Source: Chaenocephalus aceratus (Eukaryota > Chordata > Actinopteri > Perciformes > Channichthyidae). Taken from it: a stretch of DNA of 64,000 nt. The stretch spans positions 17,699,373 through 17,763,372 of the forward strand of contig CM043792.1 of assembly GCA_023974075.1 (NCBI GenBank). Direction: 5' to 3'. The notes below the pieces were generated by a model. That model was not told where the DNA came from, did no database searches, and saw nothing but the letters and a program-made list of their open reading frames with translations. Shown here in pieces: positions 12,170 through 26,300 of the stretch. The translations under genes were made by a program, and so were the position numbers. Numbering within the stretch: the stretch's first letter is position 1; the number at the start of each line of letters is the position of its first letter.

Positions 12170-15100
12170 GTAGATAAAAACACAGTGTGTGACTAAATCT
12201 CCTTGTTAAGGTCTGGAAGTAATCTACTCCTCTTCAAAAAGGAAAAAAAGAGGGAACATTTTAAAGCTGACAAGTCTCAAATGTGTGTCCATTTAAAGTT
12301 TACATTAGATCCCACGGCAAAACTATGAGGGATGTAGGCCTACTCAATTTCTGAAAAGGTTTTTAGTGGGAACAAGAGAGAGAAAATATACATTGAGGCA
12401 TTAAATGTTTGCTGTATTGGTGCTGTACTGAAAGCACCCATATTCAAAACATAATGACTAAACGGTTGATAAGAAAAAGTAATACTTCTTTTCTTTTTTT
12501 TATCGACGGAGGAAATGAAACATAAAGAAGAGGGGGATCTCTACAGGATTAATGGATTCTGAGTGTGTGGACCTTCCCAGAGCTGCATATTTGATTCTCC
12601 TCCGTTCATCCGGACCTCTTTTCATCCCTCTCCTCATCCCCCGGCCCCCTATACTTCTAGTGCCAGTGTCTGTCATCACTCCTACTATCCCTTCTGGCCA
12701 TGTTCACTTATTGGGCTCAGTCCTCTTTTCAAGAAAGACATTGATTAGAAGAGGACACATTGATTGACTGCCATGTCACAGAGCAGCTCATGGAGATTCA
12801 ATCAGTCCATTGTTAGCTTCAAAGTGCCTTCTATATTTATATCTCCGAGATCAAAGATTAAGACAGAGGAGGGGGTGGTGGAGGGAAAAAGCTGGGACGT
12901 AGAAAGAGAAAGTAACTGCTTGTGTTAATCTGACATTTCTGTACAATCAAGTCCCCTTCTCATGATGTAACCGTGGTTTACAGATGGTGCATTACATCGG
13001 ATTGAGTCACACTGCAACAAGATAGATTTGTTCCAGACTTGAAGCTTGATACGATCTATAATGTCCTAAACCAGGAACACCAGCCAGAAATAGACAGATA
13101 TCTTACCTTTCGCTAATGCGCTCCACACAATAGGGGGAAACAGTTACAGCAAACAAAACACTCTGAACACTTTGTTCATGTTGTGACAGGCATCACTCTC
13201 CCATGTTTGAAGGATGGTTATTGATTTGCATGCAGTAGTCTGCACACGGCCAGAGTGGCTCATTAACTCCAATGTGTTACCTTTGATTGTAGCATCTCCT
13301 AGTGGCTGCAAGAGCTCAGGATTAATCCTCACTCGTTTCCTTTCATTTGTAGTTCAGTTTAACAAGCACAGCTGAATCACATGATGTGTATGTATTTGTT
13401 TATTTAATGGGGAAGTGGCAACTTAATAAATATCAGTATAACATACATGATGTATAAATGCAGACATTAGCAAAAGTGCTTATTTACATTTGTAGTCCCC
13501 AGGCAGGTAACACAAATAGCAACTTAATTAGCCATGTGAAATCAATTTGCAAGTATAAATAAAATATGCAGCATGGTAAAAAATGCAAACAACAAATCTG
13601 ATTCATTACTCCCATGAAACGTGATCCTTCTAAAAAACAACAACATGTATTTCCTTTTTTATATAAAGCACAGAACACAAAATCTCAGACAGAACAGGAC
13701 AAATAAGATAGAAAAATGTAAAAATAAAGGAAGAGGGCATTATATTGATCCCCTAACCTCACAACTCCCTACAAATGAGAGGAGTTAATATATATTAATA
13801 TAATTAATTACAATATAAAAAAAACAATTATTATTATTACTGACCACGATTTATCAAATATTACTGGTATCGTTTCATCAGGTTTTAAGATAGTAGTTTG
13901 TGGCATTTCTGCATTTAAGGCATTTACAAATCCACACCATGCACACACACATTCCAGATATAGTGCCATGGCATGAACCCCTCTAAACCTTTTTTATTGA
14001 ATCTACGTTCTACAGAAGAAATATGCCCAGTTTCAGTGTCCAACTAAAACCTTAACCCGTACACTGTTTATTGTTTTCATTTAACATAGTTTCTATTTTA
14101 TTTTAACAACATCTGCATAGTTGAGGACTTGATGAAAGTGTGTTGCTTAAAAGGTCAAACAATTAGTGATTTCACAGTGGGATAGTCCTGAGCCCTCTTG
14201 GACTGTAACGGAGAAATAACATGATCCCTAAGGAAGTAGTTGAATGTGTTGTCTGTGTGTAATTCAGAGTAACAAGGACACTTTCTATTAAAAGGGCATG
14301 CTGCTGTAAATTGTCCATGAACATTTGCAATGCTGTGAACACCACAACCTGATCTAAATACACTTCCTTTGTTTAGGGGCAGAACAATTGTCAATTAAAG
14401 ATATATTACTTTATGGAAGCCCTGAGATGCAAGTGGAAAAAAAAAATATATATAATTTGTAATACATTTTTCTCTATGTGTTCATGATTAAGAACAGATA
14501 TTCTTAGTGTTCAATCACTTTAATCAGGAAAGGCTGAAGTACACCACTACCTCATGTAAAGACACGTAAGACATACATGTTTCCTCCAGGTGAGTTTTAT
14601 ATTCGACATGTAATACACAAGAACATAATAGTGCTAGTAAGTTTTGCTAAATAAATGTTACCTTTTTTAAATACAGGGTTTGTTTTAAACCCTGTATTTA
14701 AATAACATTTAGAAATAGTATCACCAAATGTTTTATTTCTCCCACTTGCCTTTCATGGCTTCTGTAGAAGCTGGACAAATAAAGGCAACACTATCTGTAG
14801 CTTAAATACCTATTGATGTAATGATTATGTCGGTGAACTGACCCTTTAATTGACCTCCATCGCCCATTTGTACCCCATCACGACTGAAGCTTGGGCTCCA
14901 CCCTGGGGTGCAGAAGATAGCAGAGACACTAGAGGGCAGCCAACACTCATGTATACATCCTGCAGCCCGGGTCCCTGACATCTCACCAGGATGTCTGTTG
15001 CCTGCAGCTCCTCATTCAAACTGAATTACACTGTGAAATAGGATTACGTGTCAAGCAATACAATGATTGAGCACAATTGTTGGGAGTTTGGCAGGAAAGC

Positions 15101-17074
15101 AGAATAAAAGAAAGCATACAAACACACATTCCTATTTGTCACGCTGCTGTGAGACGTCTGTGGAACGACATTAAGATAAGTCGATCCTGTGTGTCAATTG
15201 ATGGGTATCTTAGCATCCACACTGTTCTCTTTTTCATCAAGTGAGTAAAAAATAGCAGCCGCTTGTCTGGTTGTTCCCAAGAGAGAAAACAGACTGAGTT
15301 ATGGCCCTATATTATGTGCAGGAGGGAAAGTGTGTGTATGAATGAACGTGCCCCGTTTTAAAAGGCGTTTTATTATGACTGCTGTTTCTTCAGATTGTGG
15401 GCCGAGGAGCGGATCTCCCTTTATAGGTCTGCTGTTTCCTCTCCCAGAGAGCTCCCTGATACCCTTGGCAACTGAAGAGACTGGCTCGCATTATACAGAG
15501 ACACATTTAGCTTCTGAAATAATGTAATAAAAAGAAGAAAAAAAAGAGAAGGAGAAAGAGAGAGATCAAGCTACCTCCTAAGTCGATGAGCTCATTCCCA
15601 TCTTTCATCAACATCTCCTGCATCATAATGAGCAGGGAATCTGTATGTGTGCTCACAGTCAGATGGGTGGAAGAGAGCAGTCATCTTAAGGACTTCCCTG
15701 CAGCCAAACTCTTTGATATCTCAGTCGCTCTGGATAGGCAGGGCCTCATTTTCTCCGGTGACCCCCTCACCTCTGACCTTTGACTTCCAGGGGTCAGGTC
15801 CCTCAATATTACGCCTGGCGAGCCAATTAACCCCAGAACTGAGATCAATTAACCCTTAAACAGTAGCGAAGGCAGATAACACCCACTGCATTATTAGCAG
15901 GTGCAGAAAAACCATCAGATCAAAGCATTTCAAATGGGCTGATCCAAGACAAATAGCACTGGTGGAAAACGTTTTGACCTGGTGACGGACACATATATAC
16001 GGACGGGGTCTTCTACTGGGAGATTGGAGAGAGATGCAGGGAAAGATGAGCAAAGACTCAGCGAGACGGAGCGAGCGAGAGAAACCCATCTCTGAGTCTA
16101 ATTAAGCAGAAATGGAGCCGTTGGGAGCCAGGGGAACTGCGAAGTGATACCTTGCATTTCACTCCATTAACCCACTCCTAATGAACTGTGCGTTATTGGG
16201 GAAAGTCTTTATCAATCACACCCCCCTGAGGTGTCGGTCAGTGGTTCCTCGGTGCTCTGAGAGAATGTCAATACTCTTCAGAAGATCCCTCTCTGACCTG
16301 TGGGGAGGACAACCAATCATGCTTCAAGTGACAGCAGACATGAGGATCAGGCTTTGGGACAAATTCCTTTAGCTGCAGATTTCAACATTACCATATGACA
16401 CACAAGTAATTTGTGTTGTGACAAGAACAGTGTGAAAACAGTCCCAGTCTTTCCCAATCAAGGATGTTCACCCACCCATGAGCTCGGTGATGAGAAATGC
16501 CCACAATGTCGTCAGTGGATGAGTGGGGCAGGCTGTTGTAGAAAAACTGATGTTAAATATATTAGTTAGAGATTAGAAAATAGAGGCAGATGCACTGGGA
16601 AACAGATGGTAATTGTTGTGTGGCTACTGGTTATTCATTTGAATAGCTTTGTTTCCCTTTGATTGCATGCTAAATGAATTGAGGGGATAGGACTAGAACG
16701 TGGCTGGCAGAGGAAAGGAAGGAGTTGCTGGATAGGTGGAGAGAGATAGAGATAAGGGAGGGGGAAATAGAGAGAAATGGGAGTGAGAGAGAGTAGAAAC
16801 TGTTTAAACGTGTGTTAGCTCTTGCCAGTCTCAGCTGAGTTTCTGCAGGAGGCTGCAGCTCCTTCACTCCAGGATCTCCTCTGTTCCGATGACCAGATAT
16901 GATCAACCCACTCCCCAGTCAAACCATTTTACTTTGAGCTGGGATCTCTTTAATTGTTTTCATGGATGATAAAAGCCTCCCGCATATTCATGGATTTCTC
17001 ATACCACAACTAATTTGACAATAAAAGAAAAGACAGAAAAGAGGGACTCAAAGTGGTTTCTGCGGTTTTTTTAG
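12170..17074. other. Non-coding region upstream of nxph1
   Basis: No supported gene. The stretch holds a perfect hairpin at 14666-14702, a GA-rich tract at about 16735-16795 and several short frames without recognisable domains. As the immediate upstream region of a brain-expressed secreted-ligand gene it is where promoter and enhancer sequence, and a non-coding 5' exon, would be expected; none can be proved from one sequence. Confidence 0.45.
14666..14702. repeat. Perfect 16-bp inverted repeat with 5-nt loop
   Basis: TTTAAATACAGGGTTT at 14666-14681 is followed by the loop GTTTT and then its exact reverse complement at 14687-14702. Outside the stem, AAATGTTA on the left faces TAACATTT on the right, extending the symmetry with a short mismatch. 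No ORF is affected. It may be a tiny foldback MITE or a tail-to-tail duplication. Confidence 0.85.
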
Positions 17075-17248
17075 GTTTGTGGAAGCTGCAGTTTAGTCTG
17101 CCTTGGACATGGGACCGTGCGTCACCCGAGAGGAATCCGGTGCCGGAGAAAGAACATCTTCCTGAAGGAGGAAAAACCCGTGTGCGGGAGTTTTTCGTTT
17201 CATTTTTTTGCTACCGGGGAGGGGGAGCTGTGGGTTTTACGCGCCGGA
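17075..17248 (+). other. nxph1: Probable 5' leader of nxph1 coding exon 1
   Basis: A polypyrimidine tract ending TTTTTTTAG at 17073-17074 could be a splice acceptor, giving an exon that starts at 17075. Mammalian NXPH1 has a non-coding exon ahead of its signal-peptide exon, so an acceptor here would fit. The frame of the signal peptide is open upstream to at least 17117 but holds no in-frame ATG before 17249. Alternatively the promoter lies directly upstream and this is the first exon; no convincing TATA box was seen. Confidence 0.4.
17109..17165 (+). promoter_or_regulatory. Upstream ORF in the nxph1 5' leader
   Basis: ATG at 17109 opens an 18-codon frame (MGPCVTREESGAGERTSS) that stops with TGA at 17163-17165, 83 nt before the main start and out of frame with it. 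If the leader is transcribed from upstream of 17109, ribosomes would meet this uORF first, which commonly lowers translation of the main frame. Whether it is in the mature transcript is inference. Confidence 0.45.
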
Positions 17249-17305
17249 ATGATGCGTCCCAACCACGGCTTCATCCTGCTCCTTCTAAACGGAACAGCTT
17301 GTTTG
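17249..17305 (+). CDS. nxph1: Neurexophilin-1, coding exon 1 (signal peptide)
   Basis: ATG at 17249 (a second ATG follows at 17252) starts MMRPNHGFILLLLNGTACL, a short basic/polar start then a hydrophobic ILLLL core: a typical signal peptide. The exon ends after codon 19 at a consensus donor, TTG|GTAAGA, in phase 0, and joins without frame change to 29519. In vertebrate neurexophilins the secretory signal is likewise encoded apart from the large exon holding the propeptide and mature domain, so exon structure and content agree. Choosing 17249 over the upstream open frame rests on it being the first in-frame ATG and on the hydrophobic core following at the right distance. Exon 1 is short and less conserved, so the assignment depends on the splice fit and the signal peptide rather than on residue-by-residue similarity. 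Confidence 0.8.
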
Positions 17306-20300
17306 GTAAGAGAACAGTGGGAGTGGGTTAAAGTCAAGCTGTAATATTTACGCATCTTGCTCCAAATTACATTGTATTTGACATGTCACACATTGCACCT
17401 GCGTCACGCGGTAGCTACTGTAAGGTGTCTGCATCCCAAAACTTATAAACTCGAAGGTATAGGCTACTACAATTGTGTGGAAACTGAAAACTGAGATGCT
17501 GGTCAAAATGATACATTGCTAGAAGTGTTGGTTTGTGTTTCTTGCAGAGATTATTCTCGTCTGCGGTGCTCATGCTCGCTGATTCCAAGTGCATTTGCGG
17601 CGACATCTGTGTTTTATTTACTTCTAATTATGAAGTACACTAAATAACATTCACTTTGACCCGGCTCGGCTCAGGTACGGCGGGTGCACTATCACTATTC
17701 CCAGCGGACACTCGGTGTGGAGCATTGTGCCACACGCCGGAATCTACAATCAGTGTGCGTGTTTCGAGACAGTTCTGCTAAACCCATCACTCAATCAGCA
17801 TATTTAAGTCACTTTAAACTTTGTAACTGTACGTGAATACATATCTTTTACCGAAATAATTACAAGACAAGTACACCTAAATAAATTGCACCGTATGCAT
17901 GCAGGTGTAATTTCCCACTTTAAGCCAAAGCAAGAAAAGAGCCAACTAAAACAAAATCAATATAAACTGTTACTTGTTTGATATGCATGCACTGAGTTAT
18001 CACAGCGTGCACCATACTGTCTGCAAACAAAAGGTATATGTAAATTAGAGAAAGCTTTACTCTGCAGGTGTTCACTCACCTGGCATAAAACAACCAACGA
18101 CCAGACACAGCACATTTTTGCAGATTTGTTTTATATGAAATTAATTTACCTACCACAACGTTGTATGTTAATGACCATGTGGTTGTACATGTGTGGACAT
18201 AGGAAAAGCATAATCATACTGTGTGCACATTCCCATGTCTAAAGAAGGATACACTACCTCTTTTTGTAAAGTATTTATTCTGAGGACTCACCTTTTCAAT
18301 TAAAGTATGATTAAATACAGAATGTATTCCGTGAATGGTGAGATAACTTTGAAACATTTCCTCAGATTCTCTGAATTGTAATTGGACTATCTGATCAAAA
18401 AGAGTTTTTTTTTAACCCAAGTGAAGCATGATAGCTTCCCTAAGGACCCCCACTGACCTATAACACCAGATGTGTAAACATGAACTGTTTCTGCAGTCCT
18501 AATGAACACATCCAGCATTACATAACCATACTATCACATTTGGATCGCCCACTCCTCTTTCATGTATGCTCACAGATTTATTAAAAAGCAGCCTTTAATG
18601 AGAAATCAGCTTTTGATTCACATGAGAAAACTTGAACAGTCGTCTGCTCGGAAACCCTTGGGCTAACTAACACAGGGCCCAGGAAATGAGCAAGCTCCAA
18701 AAAAAAGTGCAGTGGAAATATTCAAGTGAGGTTGAGTGCTTGTTTGATGCATCCGTTTGTGCCGGCATTCCTTCAAGGATGACCTTGTGATTCTCATAGT
18801 AGCGTATTATTAAGGTGCTCACAGTGAAGTAATGGCCCTTTTAGTGATTCGAGGTCTGATAGACATGGCTTGTAAAATACTTAACACACAGATGTATTGA
18901 GTATTGACCGATTTCTGAGAGAGAAGAGACCACCCTTTGACTTAAAATATGGAGGACGAATGCCTTTTCAGCCGTTGAATAACTAGATACAAGAGTGGGA
19001 TAATAGGCTTAAACCTCAGCCTTGTGTTGTCTTGGTTCTGTGAGCTGTAGGGCTACACAGCCTTTTATAACCAGAAAGTTCTGTGGCTAATGATAATGAA
19101 ATTAATTGGTTTTTTTTCTCCCACGCGAGACCATGTATCTATGAAAAACGTACATGACATCTCTCAGCAGGAGATTTTGGGTAATTCATTAGCCCCATGA
19201 CATTGATCAATTATTGAGCAATTAATAAATTAAGTAACTTTTTATTATTCAAGAGAGTCGTGATTAATAATCGTATAAGCCTACTATGCATTAAAATTCG
19301 ATTTGGATGATTTTCTGTTGTAATAGCGCCGCAATTCTCAGAGAGGGTTCAGTTCTCCAGGGGCCTTTTCCAAATGACTTCGAATATAGACAAGTATTAA
19401 GAGGTGCCACTATGGTTGTTGTTGATGTGATGAATGATGTGTTTCAAATGTTAATTATTATTCGTATTTGAATGGAGGGGTTATGAATAATATAAACCAT
19501 CTCAGTTGTATAATTGACTGCTTGAGAAATTATGTTTATTTTTGGAAGTGGTTAGAGTTATTTTTCTTCTGTGATGCTCGGCAAGCTGACTAGATTTGTC
19601 TCGGTGAGATACATTTCTGATATGCATATATCAGGAAAATAATCTGTGGAATATTTAGGGGGATAGTTTGATATTTAATGTCCTCTCACTAGGACATTAT
19701 TCAGTTGTTGGTTGAGCAGAGCCAAGATGTTCAAAAGAACTGCAATGATTATTTTCATTACGGAATTATCTGATTTTAAATGTTCTGATTCATCAATTCA
19801 TCGTTTGGTCTAAAAAACTATTTAAAATTGAGAAAAAAGCTCATCAGTAAAGCACATTTAAGAAACTGGAACCACCAAATGTTTTGGAAATTCACTTGAA
19901 AAATGTATTCAACAGTGAGGCGAATATCATAATATCTTTTGCTTTCAAACAACCAATCGATTAATTGACGATTTGTTTCAGTTCTATTATCTAAGTCACA
20001 GCCTATGTTAGGACATAATCCTTCACTTATTATGCAGAAAATGTAAATGAGCGCATGCAATACGCTGAGAAAATAGAGGTATCTATAGAGGTACAGATTG
20101 TTGATGAAGTTAATGAGCAGAAATTAGACGAGGTATAGATAAAGGGCTAAAAAAGGAATGAGTTAAACATCTGCCTTATAGGTGTATACACCTCATGTCC
20201 TCACAGATGTTTACGTCCCTTTGCACATACAGTAAACACATTAAATCCACATACAATTACAACTGTGGCTAAACCATGCACAGCGCAAGGTTGACAATCT

Positions 20301-23300
20301 GAATCCCCGGACAAGCCAGTAAAAACGGGGAGGGCAAAGGTCAACAATCTGAATAATTACCAATAAAGAAGTGAACTGTAACAGCACAGGGCATCTGAGC
20401 AAGTGAACTGCAGACTCTTCCCTTCAAACCATTCCAAACACATTTCCTTTTATGTTCTCGATCATCGTGTCTCATCATTTCAAATAGCTCAAATGTTTCA
20501 AACATTTCACTCAGTCAATACAAATTTGGAGCTAATATTGCGGTAAATGCACACCCACAAAAGAGCCAATAATTAAAGAAAATGACGCGCTGTAACCCAC
20601 ATGTGGTCGAGATCGCTGGGGATGCAGCAGCTCACAACTGCTCTTTCACACAATGTTCTGGAAAACATGAACCTCAGGTAGTTTCTCTTTGGCCATGAGA
20701 GACAGGAAGGTTACATACTCCCCCTGATTGCTTTCAGTGCAGATGAGGACGCTGGCCATCCTGCTTGAAAGCTGAGTGTCACCTCTGCAGCTCTGCACAG
20801 AATGCGGATTGAATCTCTGTGAAGACATTTATATATATTCCAAGGTTTTTGTGCTTTAATAATACAAAGAAAATACGACACACATACGGATATAGTGCTG
20901 TTACAATGTGTTTTTAGTTTAAACACTTTTACCATCACCCTTTATTTGACTTTGCCATCAGCAAGGAAACACACACTTTTTAACGTGACATGTCAATTAA
21001 ACAACAGTTCTTACACTAAATGCTTCACAGAGCCGAACACCAGGATTGGGATTAGGCTGTAGAGAGAGCAATGGGACACTTGAATCATAACAAAGAGCAA
21101 CTAAGCAACGACAAAAAGGCATACAAAACTAAGCAAAACTGCCTTGAGGTTGCTTGGAATTCCACCAGACAGCATCGTGCAGCAATGTACGATACACTGT
21201 GCAATCGTGAATATGTGTGTGTAAGATTAAAAAGCAGAGGCTGTCTGGCACTAATTCTAACCACATCAGACTCCAATCTCCATTTTTGAATGTCACAAAG
21301 CCTTAGATCCATGCTTCTTAGATACCTTCACTCCTCACAGGGTCGCTGACCTTGTCCACCCACATACATCCCGGGCTGAGCAGAAACACCACCTTAATCC
21401 TGAGAAGACAAATGGAAGAAAACTCACTGTCTGATCAATTCTAAATTGCATGCAGACACAAATGTGAGACAGCAGCAGTTGAGTGAATACAGATTTTTTA
21501 GTTTTGGGCATTCTCGCTCTCTTGAGTCTTCCTCTTTGCCATCACGGTTGCAATCTGCATGTCAGAGCTCATACTGTAAGCTTCTACCCTCCACCTCACA
21601 TCCCACACAGCTGCAGGAAACACAAACTCATTCCTAATTGTATAATTTCTCTCGTAAGGGAGGGTTTGAGTGCAGAGCTACAGCGGAAACAGACAGAATC
21701 GTTTATTGTGCAGAGGATCTGTCCTGTACTTTGTCATCAGGTCATGACATCTTCCGATTTATATTGTGTATGATACAGCAACCACACTCATTCCCATTTG
21801 TAAAGCAGCAACAACTTAAAAATACAATTATTTAGATAAATCGCCTTTTTCAAGCAAACATTTTTCACATTCGCTGCTTCCAGCTTCCCACAATATGAAG
21901 ATTATATGGCATATTTAAGTTTTGGACAGTACATGGAACAACACAAGCAAAAAGAGTATTAAACATTTTTAAAAGATCAAATTAAATACATGAATTAACC
22001 AAGTAATGACTATGACTATCATCAAACATGTTTTGTATTGCGTTCTTAGTCATAGCCGTAACCATTTCACAAGTTCTACCAGGGCCACAGTTTTCTGAGT
22101 CCACAAACTGCACAATGTTCAGTTTATACATTATTTTCACACTCAGCCCCAGCCATGAACTTTATGAATGCCCATGGCTAGAACCTTATTGTGAGTCGAA
22201 ATGTATTAAAGTAGATGGTTTGCTCAGGTAATTGCATGATTGTTGTTTTTGTCCTTTCATTTCATGTTTTCTTCAAGCCACACAGACCTTGTGGCTTTTG
22301 TTGGCTCTGCCAGCTCATCTGGTGTAATTCTTACTTTATGTTTTGCTCAAACTTTTAGATCCATATGTATTGTTAAAAAATAAATAAAACGAACAATGAG
22401 CATGACAAAAATAATAATAAAAGAACAACGAAGAAGCTATAAATGAGAAGGGGTGCGGGGGTTATAACCTATGTTGTTTCCTGCCTGTGGTGTAAACAGC
22501 TTGAGTTATGCACAACCACAGTACGAGTGACCCCAGAGGTGCACCCCTTCCCTTCTGACCACCCATCGATGAAGCCGGCAGCCAGTCCTCCCCCCCCCCA
22601 CCCTTTCCTCCTCCCCCCTAAGGCTCCCAGCGGCCACACAGCAGAGACAGACAGGGAGAGACTGAGAGAGACGGACAGAGAAAAAGCACACTCCCTGACA
22701 CACTGACAGCCCTTCATGGTAAAGCGCAGAGCTGTCCTGAGACAGAATACGTTGTCTGCTCAAAACCAGTACAATTTAATGTGGCATTGCTCTCTGGGAG
22801 GATGCTGGGAGACAGAGCAGATCCAGGAAGAATATCTGTGGGTTTGTCTGCCTGTTGGAGTACTGTAAGGTGGATTACAGTGCAACGCTTAAAGAAAAAT
22901 TCCTCATAGCCTTGGGTAGATTGAGTGGGTGTAACTCCCAGAGGATACAGATAAAGATGCGCTTGACTTTCACACGGAGGAATAACTAAGGATGGGAAAA
23001 TCCATAAGAGACCTTTTAATTTCCGAGAGCTTCGGCTGGAACTGACAATAGTAAAAGTTGTTTTAGTGCGTTGTGAAAGTGTTATGGAAAGTGTCAATAT
23101 AGAATGAATTTTCACCCTTTCAAGTATGCATCTAAACAATATTAGAAAAGACGATGTGGGACCAGGGGACGTGGGTTTATTTGAAGGGGGAACATAAGGC
23201 TGTCAGTGCAGTTTAACGATGAAGGAAACTGAAGCTGGATACTACAGCAGAATGAGACCGGAGCAAAAGCCGATTTATATTCTCACACAATCTGTAAACA

Positions 23301-26300
23301 GTGTGTTCTGCATGAATGAACATTTAGTGTGCAGGTTACCAGTGTGCAGCCCGGTGATGGTACAGTGATTTTCAGGGTCAGCGTGGTGCACATGTCCAGA
23401 CAAGACCTGCTGAGGGTCTTTACTGGGGTTTCCAATTAAAATAGCACACAGCCACAGGGATCTGGGAATTTGGCTGAGCTTGAAAAAGTGTTTCAACTAT
23501 AATAAATGGATAATACAGTAGGAACAGTTTTTGCAGAGTACACTGATCTCTAAATTGAGAATGTATTGCTGTGAAACAAGTATGACAGCAAAGACAAGCA
23601 ATTATTTTACCCTTTGTTTGTCCAGTTTAAGCGGTCAATGCACCACTTCCCAGTTACACTGTTGGGAGCTGTAGTGTTTCATATTTTGGAAAGGTGTTGA
23701 CGTTTGCTGACCCAACGTAACATTAGATCTAAGTTTATTAAAAAGTGACACATCTACAAAGTATTCTGAGCTGGTGCCACTGTAGTTTGGTTAACTATAA
23801 CTGCCTGGCTAGGGTTAAGGAAGTATTGGTGAAAAGAAACCTTTACTCATGGTATGAGACAGATAACAGTATGCCATGTCAAAGCCAACGTGTTCAAACA
23901 TCAACAAGAGTCACATGTGTAGAAGAATAACAACAACATGTTTACTACTGGACGTTAACAAATGTCGTATTTATGTTATTCTTTTTACTGCTAGAGGTCA
24001 CTTGTCACTTCACACATAGCACAATGTCCCTCCCTTTGGTGATGTTCTAATGCAGTTGAGATAGACTGCAGTTCACACCTGTTGTGAGGATGCGTGTCAA
24101 ATGTTTCACAAGTAAGCACTCGTGATCAGATTTCACTTCCCGTCTCACATTTGCCGTTATTCGCTGAAGACTGCGGCTAAACAGAAAAAAGTTCGACTTC
24201 AGCTAAAGAAGCAGATTGCAGTGCCAGATTGGTGCTTCGCTGTTGTCTGGGTGTGGTATTTTGTAGCCTTAAAGGCATGCAGCCTGCAACACTGACAATC
24301 AGGGTAGTAATGCATTTGTGTTCACCATAATGTACACACATCTGGCCCACCTGGGCAACCACATCTGTATTTAAAGCTTTTCACTAACATACTTGTACTG
24401 CTACTGTGTGACTGGAGCCTGTTCATATATGTACACACACTATCAGGTGGGAGCTTAACAGTTAAAAATGTTTTGTGTTGAGTTGACCTTTACTGAAGCA
24501 ATTTAAGAACAAAGCAAAATATATTTGCTTTTCAGTTTAGGATTGAAATGAATAACTGTTTAGGTATTTGTGATTTTAATCTCCTGGGTAGTTTTTTCAG
24601 AATCAAACTGAAAGACTGCAGCACTAAGTCAGACAACAAGACGCTTTTTATACCTGAAACTCCCTGAGACAAGAAGTGCAGATTCTTTCCAGCTTTTACC
24701 CGACAGGTGTGAATTCTGTAACACCGCTTTAATCAGCTCTGCCCTATCGAGGCTTCTCTCCCTCGGGACACACTGGGGGGAAGCAGTCCCCTGTCCACCC
24801 TCCTTGCACCGCCAGTTTGTCAATATCTGATAATGTAAAAAATGTAATAGCCAATTCAGAGCCTGTTTCTCTCTGAGCATACAAAATGAGCCAAAACCCC
24901 ACTTGGACCACAGAACTAAACCTATCCAAAAAGAGCTGCGGAGAGGTTGGAAGATGCAGTAAGAAAGATTAGATCGAGAACAAACATTCAGAGTAGTTAG
25001 TTTGTTCGCCCACTGCAGATCTAATCTTCAGTGACCCCCAAGAAGCAGGAGTAAATTATTCATTAAGAGTCAAATGACTTGTTTCTTGTGAAATTACCTT
25101 TCTCTCCACCTCTTCTTAGGATCTACACTAGTCAGAAGAATAATTAGTTATAAGGCCAAAGACATTTTCAGACTTTAATCATGTTACAGAGAAGGCTCCT
25201 GCAGTGAGCATATTAGATCTGGAGACGGGGAAAGCAGAAAGAGAAAAAAAAGAATAAAGCATTGACGAACACTTAAGAAATCTGAGCTGCCTGGGTCTTT
25301 AATAAAGAATTGATGTCATATTAGAGATGAAGATTTCAACTCAACAGTCAGAGGGAAATGGAGTGGTTATTGAACTTGTCAGCTCCCCAGGACACGCACA
25401 TGCTTTCGGCCCTGCTGGGTGTCTCGACAGGAAGATCTCTGTATCAATCAATCAATTGTTTTCAATCCAGATCATGCATCCATAAAAATACAATTTCAAA
25501 GTCACAACTGTACTGTAGGTTACCGTAAGCAACTGCAGGGTAAGTCTGCTTGTTTGGACAGAGATAGGCAGTTTACAGTGCACATACAAATACATATATA
25601 TGTCCTAAATATTTATTGAAATGAGTAAAGAGTGCACATTTAAACTTGTAATGTTCAGAGGTGAAAGAAACATTTAGATTCCTTACTCAAATTGATGTTA
25701 TGAAACACAACGATGCAACATATTGTTAAAGGTAAAGTCAAAATTGTATTTAAACCTGCAAAAGCTGACTTTTTTTCCACCTGGGGGCAGCAGAAGCTAG
25801 TTGTGACTACGATTGTATATTATCACCTTTTAAATTCATATCGAGTTTTATTCCTACATATTCAGTATAATTTAGTTCTCCGTATAGCTGTTAGTTAGAT
25901 ATCTGCACCGCTAATTGATCTCTAACGTAACTTAAGTAGTCTAAACGTTAAAACTGAAGAAGGAGTCTCAATCGGAAGAATATCCTTTGCTAGACACACT
26001 GGTTTGGTGTCAGTCCCAAGCTTCTGTGTAAGTTATGGCAGAGATTCCAGCTAAGTGGCTCCCTGTTCTCTCTGCTGCATTAAAACTATAGTGTGCTTCT
26101 GGGGGAAGGGGTTAAAATGGTGTACCTGTCACTGTAACAGGCTGATTATTGCCTGTGAAGCTGGCAGGCTTGTGAGGATCACTTCCCTCCGCACACTCCC
26201 TGCTGGGAGAGAGGCCTGGAGCCTGTGCTCAGTGAGGCGGAATGACTCACAATTACCACAGCGACAGAGCCTGCAGCCACCTCCCATCCTCTCCAGCCGT

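Noticed and set aside
17117..17248. N-terminal extension of neurexophilin exon 1
   Set aside because: The frame is open upstream but lacks ATG before 17249, and the extension would put 44 residues before the signal peptide.
22714..23139. 141-codon minus-strand frame in the nxph1 intron
   Set aside because: No recognisable domain, no splice context, and composition like the surrounding intron.
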